Source: Crambe crambe
Lineage: Eukaryota > Porifera > Demospongiae > Poecilosclerida > Crambeidae
Direction: 5' to 3'
Assembly (NCBI GenBank): GCA_963924555.1
Contig: OZ004587.1
Coordinates: forward strand, 7,394,075 to 7,458,074
Length of the DNA: 64,000 nt
A program made the position numbers and the translations under genes. Each line of letters starts with the position of its first letter. Position 1 is the stretch's first letter. Below are positions 12,021 through 25,950 of this stretch, in pieces. The notes beneath the pieces are model-generated. The model ran no database searches, had not been told where the DNA came from, and saw only the letters and a list, made by a program, of their open reading frames with translations.

Positions 12021-15000
12021 CTCCTCCAGCCTTACCTGTGCAAGAACTACATTCGAGTCCTCAAGAAAATTCCCACGCATACTAATTTATTACTGGTGTG
12101 TGGAACCATTTATGACCAAATTCCTCAATGCAGAACAATTGATGTGAGTTCAATAATGCAAGAGATGAACTGCAATCCTGTGAGAATATCATAATGCAAT
12201 GTAATCCATGTAAAATAAGCCCCATGGAACAGTCAGAAAAACATCCTTTATGATTGTGTCCTTTCACTATAAACTAAATTTAAAAAAACAAATGTGTTTA
12301 GACCACCTGTCTACACAGTTTTATCTCTTTCCGTGATAGCATGCACCCCTCCAATGATGTCACCTCTCTTATTTTATTAGGATTAATTTTGACCAACGCC
12401 TAATATTTAGATCAGGCCAATATAATAAAAAAAGGAGACCTATTTTCTATTCAGATTATAAAAGAGCCATTGAAAGGTCTCACAGCATTATTTTGAGATC
12501 TTTCCACTCTATTTGAGCCCATAGGTGATTGGCATGAACAGGCTTCACTACACAATGTTCCATAGAGGTGTAGCTTTGTTGCAAAAGTAATTACTCAATA
12601 CACTTTTATCCTAGACAAATTCAGTGGTATTCAGTAGACAATAGTCATTCACACTCAACTAAGTCTTCTCAACTATTCAGCCAGCTACCTACCTAAGTGG
12701 CTCAAGTAATAATGTCCTTGGCACATTACTTAGAAATCTCCTTGGTAAAACCATAATCCTCCTAGTATGTAAAGGAGTGTGATATGAATTGTACTATTCA
12801 TGTCACGAACAAACGGAATTCCGAGTTTCAGTGTAACGAGATCAGCATTTTGTAGCAGTTGTGTAGGTAGGAATGCCTTATCTACAATTGCGAGCTTTGA
12901 TTCTCTCTTAGTGAGGCTTCTTTCCAAAGATACTAGCATGAAATGGTCCCTGTAATGCTTAGTGAGGCTTCTTTCCAAAGATACTATCATGAAATGGTCC
13001 CTGTAATGCTCCTATGTGTGCTATGCAATATCATTAGCAGTGCAATATTCGATACACCAAGTTATGCTCCTGTGTGTGCTTTTTTAACCTTGATGCAAAG
13101 TGATACTATGTAATTAATGGTCTGCTGAAATGTAATATTAACGTACTATGTATAAATTATCACATGCCTTGAATTCTACAACATAGTGATTTCTCACACA
13201 CTGAAATGATCTCTTCCTCCTTCCTTGTTTAGATAAGTAGTGGAAATCTTGGAAATGCTTCTAATCCAGTTGGAGCAGGTGATGGCCTTGTGACATATTT
13301 CCCTGATGCTGCAGGATTTGGAGAATTTATTGATATAGGTGAATAGAACTGGAACTGTGGATGTGTATTTAGAAAATATAAAGTTGTTACTCCATTACAT
13401 AAAGAATTCAATGACTACAGTATACCCTCTTTATAAATTCGATGTAGATGGAACAGAGAATCGCTTCCTCTCTGCTGTTCTCCAAGCCAGAAACAGGGAC
13501 TTTGTTCTCTCATACCAAGATGTGGCATTCAATGACACAACAGATCCAAATACACTGCAGGTGTCCCAGCTCTTCAAAACCAGGCAAAATGATGACTATT
13601 GGCTCAGAAGTAAGCTTTAATTCTCTCATCATATTCAGTATACAGTACCTCATCAATTAGATTAATGCTAAAAAGGCAAATCGAGATTACCCCAACTTAT
13701 AGCATCATCAAGTTTAAATTAAGGATAGTAACATGAATATCCTATGTAGGTCAATAGCATTTGTAACTCATTGAATCATGTGTGCACTTGCACCATCATA
13801 CGCACACAGCCAGCCGGTCTCTCCACCACAAATTGTATCGTATTACAGTTTGTGGACTAATCATGTGCTTCCATAATCACTTGTTGTGACCGAGTTTGTC
13901 CGAGTTCAAGCTAAATCCGTGGCACAATTTCCTGCTCTCATCAATGATTGTGATACCAAGACAAACCAACCTTTAAATAGTATCCACCAATGTTATTGAC
14001 CAGACATGTTTTTCCATTGGAGGTCATTAATTTTGGTCACAGTTTCAACATTGCCATGATATCTATGTGGCCCAAGTAGTGTAGATCAAGTAATGGAGAG
14101 CTAAAGATGAAAAGGATAATCATTTTTTCATTTTTATTCTCTTAGCTCCAGTTACATTTGTGGACTATGCTCGTGTTGATTATCCTCAACTAAGGGCCCC
14201 TGGAGATCAAGACTTCTACTTTGTATTCCTGAGAGAGACTCACACCATCTTTTCTTCCAGAGAACCACAAGAGGTAACAAGTCTAGCTATGTGCATTTTC
14301 ATGAGGCAATAATACCTTTTGAAGGGATTTGGCAAAGATCCTAAGTCATATTATGCACTCAACTACTGAAATGTCTTTTCCCTTAAAATATTAAACTCTA
14401 GGATGCTAATTAATATATTATAGGTGAGTCCGTCATACTAAGGTAGACACTTTGGCTTCAAGTGCAACTAGCACCATGGCAGTTTATATTCAGTCGATCT
14501 TTTTATGGAAGAAACAGCCATTAGCACCTGTTTTCATAGATACATAATATATAGTGCACTTAAATTGATATTTCTGGTTGTAAACAGTCCAAATAGAAGC
14601 TATTGTTAGTACTGTTAACAGACATTTTATGGGTGCAGAAGATTTATGTGGGTTTCCTAAATGGTAGAGTGGAAGTACTGCATCCTCATTGGGATAGATA
14701 CTGAATGCCCACAAACCAGACCAGAAACCCCCCAAGTTGTTCTTATTTTGTTGTATATATTCCTTCTTAGATGATATACAGTCGAGTGGTGAGACTATGT
14801 CGAGTAAGTTTGCTTCATGTATACTACTAATCTACTAGGGGGGGGGGGGGGGGGGGGGGGGGATTCAACAGTGTATTTAAAAGGGCAAATGATAAATGGA
14901 GTGATATAATTATAGCATATCTATCAAAAGGAAAGAGGAGGTTTCAACAATTGGCCTGACAGATTACAACCATTTCAGATGCACTATAGATTAAAGGAAC

Positions 15001-18000
15001 CTCCCCTTCCATGCCTTGAATGGTCTTTTGACATAGTCTGTCCATGAACTAAATAAATCTATGTAATGGTTTGGCAATACATGTCATTTGGTTAGAGTAC
15101 CCTGTTCCCTTTCTAAGTGATGCATTCAAAGGAAATAGGTTTATAATTAATTTTATTAGAGAATACATTGTATTCACGGGAGTTCTGTTTCATACATCTG
15201 TCCATGTAATGATATAGAATGACCCTGGTTCCATGAGTGATAACTTCTTCTCAAATTACATAAAAGCAAGGATATTCTGTCAGTCACGTTCTCCTGCTGA
15301 GAATAGAACTGTTAACACTCTCAACTATCAATATAATGCAATAAGTAAGTGCTGTTGTATACTCTATAGTGTTATTCTGCGGGATATTTTTATGCTTTAA
15401 AAATCCACACAATTGTATTTAATGCAGCAAGTGCAAAGTTCAATGAAGAAGGAAGATATTATGACACTGGGTTATGGAATAAGAAGTTATATGGCGCATT
15501 CATAAGTTCAAGGTACAACAGTATAATAATGTTGGGTAGTACCCTTTTGATCATAGAGATAAGATTATACATAATTATTATTGTAATGAATATCCTTACA
15601 GCATCGGTCCCAGGGGTACGGCCATATGTGCTTATAATGCAAACCCCTTAACCATGCAAGGTGTCTATGAAGCATTCAGGAACGTTCTTGACTACACCAA
15701 TCGGCAGAATCCAACGGAAGTCGAAAGCAATTACCTTGAGTGCTCGGCCACCTCTCCCAGACCTGACAATATAGCAGGAGTACAGATTGAGAGTACTCAT
15801 CCCATCACCCAGATTGGGGAAAACCCTCTACTTATTATTAACGATGTCACGTAAGTATACAGTATACATTGCAATGTGAAAAAATAACAGCTCTAGCCAG
15901 CTAGCTCGAATATTAGTCAATTTGGTTTTTTAGCTCAGTCAAAATAAGCCAAAACTGTAGATTCAAATTCGAAGTCAAATGCAAGATTACATTCTACTGA
16001 AAGTACACAATTTGGATTTTAGAAAGGTTCTTTAACCTTCAAAATTGTATTTTATCCCTAGGGTGACACAGATATTGGTAGACGTCAAGTGTGTGGTGAC
16101 GAGCGCTGATTCAACTATATGCAGGAACCAAGACATCCTCTTCCTAGGCACTGGTAAGATGATTTCAGTCTAGGACTTACCAATATGTATCTTTATGATT
16201 ATCAGTCACTTTTTTTTTTGTTTTATAATTGCAGATCGAGGGAAGATTTTGAAGGTTGTATTTGCTACTAATGATCACCAGACTCGTGACATAGATCCAA
16301 TTATAGCTGAAGAGATTGAGGTAAGGTAACATAATATCAAGATTCCCCTTTCCACTATAATCACAGTTTTAATAGGACTTGTACTATAAATAGAGGGGAA
16401 CGTGGTAGACCATACAAGCAATAAAACTCCAAAAGAGCTCATCATTGATACTGTATTTCAATGGCTGATTTGTTTAATAATAGTGGTGTACACTTTCCCT
16501 CCATCCCCCCCCCCCCCCCTCAACTTCAGATGATAGTAATATTATTATTATTGAAAATTTTTTCCTTTTAGCTGGATGATGGCAATGCAGTGAATAAGAT
16601 GAGTAAGGAGGTAAGCTCACTATTAATTATTAAAAATTTTTTTACTGTGACTTCTCTTGTCAATACAAACTTGTAGAGAATAGGCACTAATGATGTCATA
16701 TTTGCTGCCACTGACTCTAAAATCTACCGTATACCCCTGGAGAGATGTGGTCGTCATGGCAGAATATGTAGCAGCTGCATATTATCACGTGACCCTTACT
16801 GTGTGTGGAATATCAATAGTCAGCAGTGTGAGGTCAGTCCATTTACTCTCACTGGCAGCGGTACAAGCACCGTCAGCTCTTCGTAAGTCAAATGCAGAGC
16901 GAGGTTATGTGTTTTTAACTATTATCTGTTTATTTGTAGGTATGTACAAAGTATTCATTCAGCAGCAACTTGTAAGCAAATTTAGCTCGATCACCCTGTA
17001 ATTTTAGTTAATTAATATTACGTATTTTGTTTTTTTAATCCTCAGATCCAGAGATCAGATTTAGTGAGGATGTGTATGTTGTCACGGAAGCCAATGGAAT
17101 GCTAACAGTGACGGTGGTCTCTAATTTCTCAGTATCAACAAATATCACACTTGAAATAACTTCATCTGATGGTACAGCACGAAGTACGTAAGCAGATTTG
17201 TTTCACTGCTTAATATGAAAATTCACTGATAATTGTACAGAGGTTTTCAGGTTGGTTGACACAAAATTTGCCAACAATGCAGAATTAAAATTCGTGCTCG
17301 CTAAATTTAAGACCATTGCATTTGTATGACAGTATATTTTACTCGCATGAATTTATTTTGCACATGCGCAAATTCTACTGGTCAACCAACCTGAAAACCT
17401 CTGTAGTGATATGCCCCAGTAGTACAGACCTGACAAACCCATGCCATTATAAGCATTAAGATCACTGATAATTGTTACTAGTATACTTTATATACAAACA
17501 CTAGGTGGCATTGATTTTGAAGCAGTATCTCGTACCGTAACCATTGGTCCTTCTCAAACACAAGTGACATTCGATGTGACGATTCGTCCAAACCAAGTAT
17601 TAGACTGCAGCAATAGGACGTTTACTTTAAACATGAGAGGAATTGGTAGTACCTGTGTCTTTGTCCCTGATAGTCAAGCCACTGTGGTAATTGTCGATAG
17701 CAATAGTAAGTGTATTTATTAAGGTATATAAGAATAATTTCCAAGGTCCCAAAGTGCCCACAATAGAGAGGTTTCACTGTACTTAGTGTATCTCTGTAAC
17801 AGTATTGAGGACACCTCTATACTAAGGACAGTTTTCAAGGTCCCAAAGTGTCCACAATAGAGAGGTTCCACTGTACTTTAGTGTATCATTCAACCTCTGT
17901 ATTGAGGACACCTCTATACTAAGGATAATTTCCAAGGTCCCAAAGTGTCCACAATAGAGAGGTTCCACTGTACTTTAAACCTCTGTATTGAGGACACCTC

Positions 18001-21000
18001 TATACTAAGGACAGTTTTCAAGGTCCCAAAGTGTCCACAATAGAGAGGTTCCACTGTACTTTAGTGTATCATTCAACCTCTGTATTGAGGACACCTCTAT
18101 ACTAAGGATAATTTCCAAGGTCCCAAAGTGTCCACAATAGAGAGGTTCCACTGTACTTTAAACCTCTGTATTGAGGACACCTCTATACTAAGGACAATTT
18201 CCAAGGTCCCAAAGTGACCACAATAGAGAGGTTCCACTGTACTTTAAACCTCTGTATTGAGGACACCTCTATACTAAGGACAATTTCCAAGGTCCCAAAG
18301 TGACCACAATAGAGAGGTTCCACTGTACTTTAAACCTCTGTATTGAGGACACCTCTATACTAAGGACAGTTTTCAAGGTCCCAAAGTGTCCACAATAGAG
18401 AGGTTCCACTGTACTTTAGTGTATCATTCAACCTCTGTATTGAGGACACCTCTATACTAAGGATAATTTCCAAGGTCCCAAAGTGTCCACAATAGAGAGG
18501 TTCCACTGTACTTTAAACCTCTGTATTGAGGACACCTCTATACTAAGGACAGTTTTCAAGGTCCCAAAGTGTCCACAATAGAGAGGTTCCACTGTACTTT
18601 AGTGTATCATTCAACCTCTGTATTGAGGACACCTCTATACTAAGGATAATTTCCAAGGTCCCAAAGTGTCCACAATAGAGAGGTTCCACTGTACTTTAAA
18701 CCTCTGTATTGAGGACACCTCTATACTAAGGACAATTTCCAAGGTCCCAAAGTGACCACAATAGAGAGGTTCCACTGTACTTTAAACCTCTGTATTGAGG
18801 ACACCTCTATACTAAGGACAGTTTTCAAGGTCCCAAAGTGTCCACAATAGAGAGGTTCCACTGTACTTTAGTGTATCATTCAACCTCTGTATTGAGGACA
18901 CCTCTATACTAAGGATAATTTCCAAGGTCCCAAAGTGTCCACAATAGAGAGGTTCCACTGTACTTTAAACCTCTGTATTGAGGACACCTCTATACTAAGG
19001 ACAATTTCCAAGGTCCCAAAGTGACCACAATAGAGAGGTTCCACTGTACTTTAAACCTCTGTATTGAGGACACCTCTATACTAAGGACAATTTCCAAGGT
19101 CCCAAAGTGACCACAATAGAGAGGTTCCACTGTACTTTAAACCTCTGTATTGAGGACACCTCTATACTAAGGACAGTTTTCAAGGTCCCAAAGTGTCCAC
19201 AATAGAGAGGTTCCACTGTACTTTAGTGTATCATTCAACCTCTGTATTGAGGACACCTCTATACTAAGGATAATTTCCAAGGTCCCAAAGTGTCCACAAT
19301 AGAGAGGTTCCACTGTACTTTAAACCTCTGTATTGAGGACACCTCTATACTAAGGACAATTTCCAAGGTCCCAAAGTGACCACAATAGAGAGGTTCCACT
19401 GTACTTTAAACCTCTGTATTGAGGACACCTCTATACTAAGGACAATTTCCAAGGTCCCAAAGTGACCACAATAGAGAGGTTCCACTGTACTTTAAACCTC
19501 TGTATTGAGGACACCTCTATACTAAGGACAATTTCCAAGGTCCCAAAGTGACCACAATAGAGAGGTTCCACTGTACTTTAAACCTCTGTATTGAGGACAC
19601 CTCTATACTAAGGACAGTTTTCAAGGTCCCAAAGTGTCCACAATAGAGAGGTTCCACTGTACTTTAGTGTATCATTCAACCTCTGTATTGAGGACACCTC
19701 TATACTAAGGATAATTTCCAAGGTCCCAAAGTGTCCACAATAGAGAGGTTCCACTGTACTTTAAACCTCTGTATTGAGGACACCTCTATACTAAGGACAA
19801 TTTCCAAGGTCCCAAAGTGTCCACAATAGAGAGGTTCCACTGTACTTTAGTGTATCATTCAACCTCTGTATTGAGGACACCTCTATACTAAGGACAATTT
19901 CAACGGTCCTAAAGTGTCAGTACATACCGGTATTTAACCTGCAGCTATAGACTTCAAAGTGTCCATATTACCCATAGCAACAATTGTTAATAATCTACAA
20001 TTCCACAGGTATGGCAATAGAGTTTTCATCAGCAAGTTATTCCATGGCTGAAGGAGACAGATTTGTAAATTTAACCGTAGAACGACGTATCATGAACACT
20101 ATGGATGTGAATTTTGTCATCAGCACAGAAAGTGGTTCAGCAGTAGGTAAGAGTGATCAGGTTACAATAATTTTGTGTCTGGTGAATCTCTGAACCATGG
20201 TGACGATTAGCGTCTGGCACGACATGATGAAATTATAAGGTACCGTGGTTACGTCCATATATGGGTCCCTCAATTTGTTGGATTACCATGGTGATCTCAA
20301 TTAGGTGATGTGGTAATGGTAGTGTGGGACTCTGGTTCATGTAGCCAATGGTAATCATGGTGTTGTGGTGACAATAATTTACGTAGTTCTTCAATGTAGT
20401 TAGCTAATGCATCTTTGATAAACCACTTATCCTACCATGGCAACAATTCCTTTCAGTAATTAAAGTAATGGATCCCTCTAATCGAGTCTGTTGTACCAAA
20501 GATCCCCATAGTACGTTGCTACTTAGAAATTTTACTGAAATGATTATGTGAAGCTGAAGGTCCAAAGTACATCTGTACTCCAATTCGTTGCATGTCCTCA
20601 GAGCCTCTATACTCCATTTTGTTGTGTATCCTTTTGTCTAGCATTTAATATGCAACATTATTTTATATCTACAGCTCCCGATGATTACTCCACCCTAACA
20701 GCTAGTCTTCTCACGTTCACAGCTAACAGCGGTGATGGTAGCATCACGTATACTCTACCAATAGTAAACGACAATTTGGCAGAGGGTGATGAAACTTTCA
20801 CGGTGATACTGGCACTGCCATCGTCCATTAATACTTGTCAAGATGGAGGTGGGATAATGATCGGAGGCATCTCTCAGGCTGTGGTTACAATTCTGGATGA
20901 TGATTGTAAGAAAGGGTCACGAGTAAAGTTCCATGATAGAATACCTTGTTTTGTTCTGAACGCCTGAATAAGTATAACATTTTCTTCAATTTCGAAAGCG

Positions 21001-21025
21001 CGCAGGAATTGATTTTGGAGATATT

Positions 21026-21085
<60 letters not shown>

Positions 21086-24000
21086 ATTCCTTTTCTTCAA
21101 TCTTTCATCTACGATATTATACGATAAGAAACCTCCATTCCTTCATAGATATCCTCATTGGTTTTGAAGTCTCTAATTACACTTTCACTGAAAGGAGTAC
21201 TACTTCATCATATGGAATTCTTATTGAAAAATTTGGAACCAATGCTGTTCCAATTACAGTAGAAATCCGCTTAGAATCTGGCAGTGGCAGTAACAGAGCC
21301 ACAAGCAATGACTCTAGCCTAGTCAATACAAGTGTAACTTTTGGTCCTGCTGATGTGACTAAAGAAGTGAATGTGATGATCTTTAGTGATGAGGATGTGG
21401 AGAATACTGAAACATTTACTCTTCGATTAGCCGTCCTACCCAACACGAGAGTAAATCTGGTACCAGAAAGAAATTCAACAGTAATTAACATCTTAGACCA
21501 AGACTGTAAGTTTTTTTTTTAATGAATGTGTACAATAATGGGGAGCTATGATTAATTATAACTTTTACTTCCTCAGCTGTAACAATTGGATTTATTGGTG
21601 CTACTAACTACAATGTGTCTGAAAGCAGTGGAACTCTTAATTTGACTGTTGGTATTCTTAGTGGTTCTATTGCAGTGCCTGTTGTTGTCACATACTCAAC
21701 AATTGCTGGCGAGGCTTCAGGTATGTGCTGGAGTATTAAGGCTAATTTTGATACAGCAGGACCTTCGAACAATGGAACCTAGCCTTTTGTCCTTTTATAG
21801 AAAGTTTGTGTCCTCTTTTGAGAGGTTATTTTGTATAGAGTGTATATACAATGGTACTTTTAGATTGTCCTTTGTTGACCTCTTTCAGAGAGGCTTCACT
21901 ACATTTTGGGTCATAAGCTCCAATAATTAATTATAGACATGGCTAAGATAATGCTTCTATTTATTCCTTAGAGTCTGATGACTATTCCATTGATAGTGGA
22001 ACGATGGATATTTCATTCACACCCCAGGGAGCATCAAATAGTACTATTCAAATCCGAATCATCAATGATAATGTCTTCGAAAACCTCCTGGAATCATTTT
22101 CAGTGGTCTTGGCTACAAATGACAGCAAAGTTTTACTGGATCCTCAGCATACCAGAGCTTTAGTCAACATAATGGATGCAAATGGTACATTATAAAAATA
22201 AGATCTATATTAATACTTGCTTGGATGGGTTTCCTATACCTACACATGTCAAGTTTGTTTATAAATACGTAGGTGTCACCTTGGGATTTCAAGGACCAAG
22301 CAGCATATCAGCATTTGAATCTGATAATTCAGTTGACGTGACTGTAGTATTGCAAGGAAAGACAGCCATTGAGGTTGATTTCTACTTGTCCACCGTCAAT
22401 GGATCAGCTTATGGTAAGAAAGCCTATCTGGAAATAAATTAAAGTAGTAGCCAATTTGAATCATTACCACTTGACTTGATAGGTAATGAGGACTTTGCTC
22501 CTGTGATATCTCAACTTTTAACCTTCTCGGGTGATAGTAATGCGGCCACTCAACAATACAGCATTTTCTTAGTCGATGATCAAGTGTTAGAGATGGAAGA
22601 GACATTCCGGGTGGTTATATCTACCAATGACAATCGGATCATGCTGCAGCAAAATTCTGTCGACATTACGATCAGAGATAACGATGGTGAGGAATACTCA
22701 TGCAGCTCCACTGTTTCTTCAGTTTTCAGTGGTTGGGGTTTCAGCCTTTCACTCATTTCGAAAATCCTCCAGCTCTGTTAATACATACATAATTAATAAG
22801 CTGTAGTGTCATAAATCACATTCTAATGTCATACAAATCACATTCCCTTTTTTTATTGATAAAAGGCAGTCATTATAGTCCTCAAAAATAAAATTAAAAT
22901 TAGCAAAAAAAGATCGTGACTCACGAATAATTTTTATTATGAGTGTGCGTACTTCACTAGCGTATTGCGTGAAAAATTATTTTCATAGTTACGTATGATA
23001 TTATACTTGCGTACTCTATTTAGGAGTTCAGAACAGTTATATGGAGAATTTGACTTTTTTCATTTTATTATCGTAATCTTTAACTCTGATTTTTCTCTGC
23101 AGATGTCTATTTTGGATTCGAGTCTTCATCCTACACATTTTCAGAAGGTGACAGGACTAGAGGGATCCGAATTACCAAATTTGGTTTCAATGCTATCCCC
23201 CTGAATGTCGCCTTCACCACTAAGGGAAATACTGCAATCCAGAATGATTTTAATGTTACATCATCATCAAATATCACTTTTGGAAAATGGGACAGAGAAT
23301 ATGTCATTAACTTGACCATCACACAAGACAACTTTTTTGAGGGAACTGAGTCATTTTTCATGACTATGATGTTGAGTGCTTCGAGCAATAGCCGGGTAAC
23401 TGTGCAAAGAAATTCCACGGAAGTCTATATTTCGGACAGTTCAGGTGAGCTACATGGTGTCCTGATTATGGGATACAGAAAAGTCTCCAAATCTATAAAG
23501 CATTTTCAGGGAGTTCACATTGATTATATTGATGCTATTATACATACAGTTTTGCAGATCGGCTTTAGTTCTACTGTATACACAGTCATGGAAAGCCGTG
23601 GCAGTGTACAAGTCACCATCACAATACTCAATGATATTTCACTCAATATCCCAGTCTCTGTACACCTGCAACCTTCGAGTTGTACAGCAATAGGTATATA
23701 ATAACATAATTAAGCAAGAAATAGTACAAGGCATCTGACAACCATTGATGCAATGTTTTTGTTGATTATGCATGGCTTTTATAGAGAGAATCTAGCTACT
23801 TTTGGGAAAGGGATGAAATACTCACTTTGATATACTAATGCATGCTTTTGTTATTATTATTATTTTTATAGCTGGAATAGACTTTGATGGCAATGCAATA
23901 CCCCTCACACTCGATGCCAACGGCAGCAGTACTTTCTCTGCAAATATAACCATTATGGATGATGACGTATTGGAGGCCTCAATGGAAGCCTTTGACATTA

Positions 24001-25802
24001 CCCTAGCAGTAAACAATAGTAGAATTCAAGTGGATCCGGCAAGAAGTGTTGCTAGAATTAGTATTATGGATGATGATAGTAAGTTTAACATAGTTGACAC
24101 TATTATTACTTCACTTTTAAACTCCAATAGCGAATATCTTTCAGTTTGCAAGCAGAGACTACAGCATATATGAATCCAATTGCTCCGTATCGCTAAGAAT
24201 TATGAGAATCGGGAACTCTTCCATCCCTGTCACCCTTCTCTTGGAAATTTCAAATATCACAAACACAGATTATAAATATGTACAATCTCGGCAGCAAGTG
24301 GTACGATTTGAACCTGGAGAAGCATACAAGGAGGTTGATGTATCAATTTTAGTCAATACAAATGAAAACAGAAATGAACGTTTTGCAGCTAGTTTGTTGA
24401 AGGACAGTAATGATGAGAGAATAGTATTGAATGAATGGAATACTAATGTTACGATACTGGATGACACATATATTTCATGTAAGTTGTTGCTTTTTGTTGT
24501 TGTTGTTGTTGTTGTTGTTTGTTTTTGTTTTTTATTTTTTGCTTCAGTGCTAGAAATCACCATAGATATCCACTCTATAATATTTAAACCACTGAAATTA
24601 TTATGCTCAACTATTTCCTCACATGTACATTCTGGTATCTAGTACAGTAGTACTCATTAGGATAGTACCTCTAATGTGCTAACATTATCTGCAGGTCCTA
24701 CAGTTACTTGTTCAGTACCACCTACAGTAAGAACTTTCACAACCGAAGCACTAATCAATGTAGGCGGACTGGAGGGCGACACATCAGGCAGTATTTATAA
24801 CAGCATTGGAGCATCAGTAGGGGTACTCATCATTCTCTTACTGATCATTGTGGCTCTGGCTATCACTGTGGGGATACTGGCTCTATTTCTCTGTAAAAAG
24901 GATAACGTAATATTTAAGCAAAAATATAATAAGTAAGTGATAACTAATTATTTTAGTTGTTATTGTCATCTGCTTTTCTTATCAATATTTTTTAGGAAAG
25001 TGATTGCCAGCCCTGAGGACAACCCATCGAAACGAAAAAGTCCATTGCCAGGAGACCTGGAACTCTCAACAACCTACCCTAATCAGAGCTTTTGTGACTG
25101 TAACTCTGACTCTCCACCATCAGGTAACCATTTTCTCAGAGTACGAGTATAGCAAGCTCGGCCTCTAGATAACAAGTATGGCTAACTGAGGTGGAACCTC
25201 CATATGTGATAGTACTTGAGAAAAGGGGTCTTATCGTGCAAAACATTAAGTATAACTCGGGAACAAAATGGGGTATCAATTGGATTTAAAAACCATATAA
25301 ATCTCCAGATCAAGAGCTTTAGAATGATACCAATAACTCCGTTTTGAATTTTTGCTCCATAGGACCCCTTTTCTCAAGTACTATCACATAATTATGATAC
25401 CCAGCCTTTAGTCCTTGGTAGATCCTCTATGGAGATCATTAATTTAGCATATTATGGATTGTCCTTTGTTGAGAGATTTATCCTCTTTTTTTTGGAGTGT
25501 CCTTTAATTATTGGAGGTTTCACAGTACACTTGGAACAAACTATTATCAGCTGTAGTTTATTATGCATAACTTTATTATGGCAATAGGTCATAATGAGAT
25601 GTTAGAGAAGACTGATCTTTCATCACAGAAAAAAGAAGGTGAGACCACTGAAGAAGATAAAAGCACATTCAGCACCAGTCATTTCCTTCATGTCAAGCGT
25701 ACCTCCCATGAGTTACAACATAGTGATGTGTCAACCACATCCAGTGAGAATTCACCTCCCCCTGACAAAAATGGTAGTAATACTGAAGTGTCATCTCTAT
25801 AG
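9538..25802 (+). CDS. Sema-PSI-(Calx-beta)x8 single-pass membrane protein
   Basis: 32 exons, all phases consistent, 1728 codons: 9538-9652, 10725-10848, 11104-11203, 12030-12143, 13233-13338, 13448-13609, 14146-14273, 14771-14803, 15218-15344, 15428-15512, 15602-15850, 16062-16153, 16235-16320, 16572-16610, 16677-16882, 16940-16971, 17046-17183, 17505-17705, 20009-20146, 20675-20905, 21149-21505, 21577-21720, 21972-22184, 22273-22413, 22483-22686, 23103-23444, 23550-23693, 23872-24078, 24131-24478, 24695-24932, 24996-25123, 25588-25802. Signal peptide 1-21. Sema about 45-540, with semaphorin hallmarks (GAADTLFQLDS, NYIRVL, LLVCGT, YSRVVRLC, ILFLGT). PSI about 541-573, with RDPYCVW. Eight Calx-beta repeats 600-1535 (DDY, ETF and DDD-type motifs). 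Membrane helix about 1577-1601 after a Thr-rich stalk, then a tail of about 127 residues with no kinase or plexin GAP domain. Probably a cell-surface guidance or adhesion receptor; the function is inference. The smallest exons (33, 32 and 39 bp) are the least certain. Confidence 0.85.
11949..12020. repeat. (CT)n(AT)n microsatellite abutting an exon
   Basis: CT then AT runs end only nine bases before the fourth semaphorin-like exon at 12030, so the repeat lies in the polypyrimidine region of that splice acceptor. Confidence 0.9.
14838..14862. repeat. Poly-G tract in intron
   Basis: Uninterrupted G run, intronic to the semaphorin-like gene. Confidence 0.95.
17236..17405. mobile_element. Intronic MITE with terminal inverted repeats
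   Basis: The left end reads TACAGAGGTTTTCAGGTTGG and the right end is its reverse complement (CCAACCTGAAAACCTCTGTA). The element is about 170 bp, has no coding capacity, and sits between exons 17 and 18 of the semaphorin-like gene. Its ends resemble the hairpin elements at 27.5-27.9 kb and 29.9 kb. Confidence 0.8.
17740..19915. repeat. Higher-order tandem array in intron
   Basis: About 23 units of 86 or 97 bp lie between exons 18 and 19. Three variants can be told apart. X (97 bp) has GGACAGTTTTC and the insertion GTGTATCATTC. Y (86 bp) has GGATAATTTCC. Z (86 bp) has GGACAATTTCC with GTGACC in place of GTGTCC. The order is XY XY ZZ XY XY Z XY ZZ XY ZZZ XY Z', so X is always followed by Y. 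Every unit ends with GAGGTTCCACTGTAC, a word shared with a dispersed repeat family in the window. Confidence 0.95.
21027..21083. repeat. (TTTC)n microsatellite
   Basis: Perfect tetranucleotide run just upstream of the exon at 21149. Confidence 0.95.
21757..21905. repeat. Dispersed GGAACCTC-family repeat, intronic copy
   Basis: Contains CCTTTTGTCCTTT, the phrase TAGAGTGTATATACAA and CTTTCAGAGAGGCTTC, matching the copies at 43245-43378 and 45215-45388. It is non-coding and lies between exons 22 and 23 of the semaphorin-like gene. Confidence 0.7.
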
Positions 25803-25950
25803 TTCCTTTTTTTAAGTGATAATGTAATCAAACCTGTTTTGTTTTTTCATATTGCTTCCTCAAGTTATTTTAATCTTTTATCATCTTCTTTATAATTTTT
25901 GAAGATCATGAACCAATGATGTGGTGATAATATTGTTGCTGTAGGAAAAT

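Noticed and set aside
16832-16833. Earlier donor (GAG then GTCAGT) for the PSI exon
   Set aside because: It would end in phase 0 and cannot join either following exon in frame. The GTAAGT at 16883 plus the 32-bp exon restores phase.
17740-19915. Tandem array considered as coding repeats
   Set aside because: The 86-bp unit is not a multiple of three, has stops in all frames, and lies wholly between two well-supported exons.
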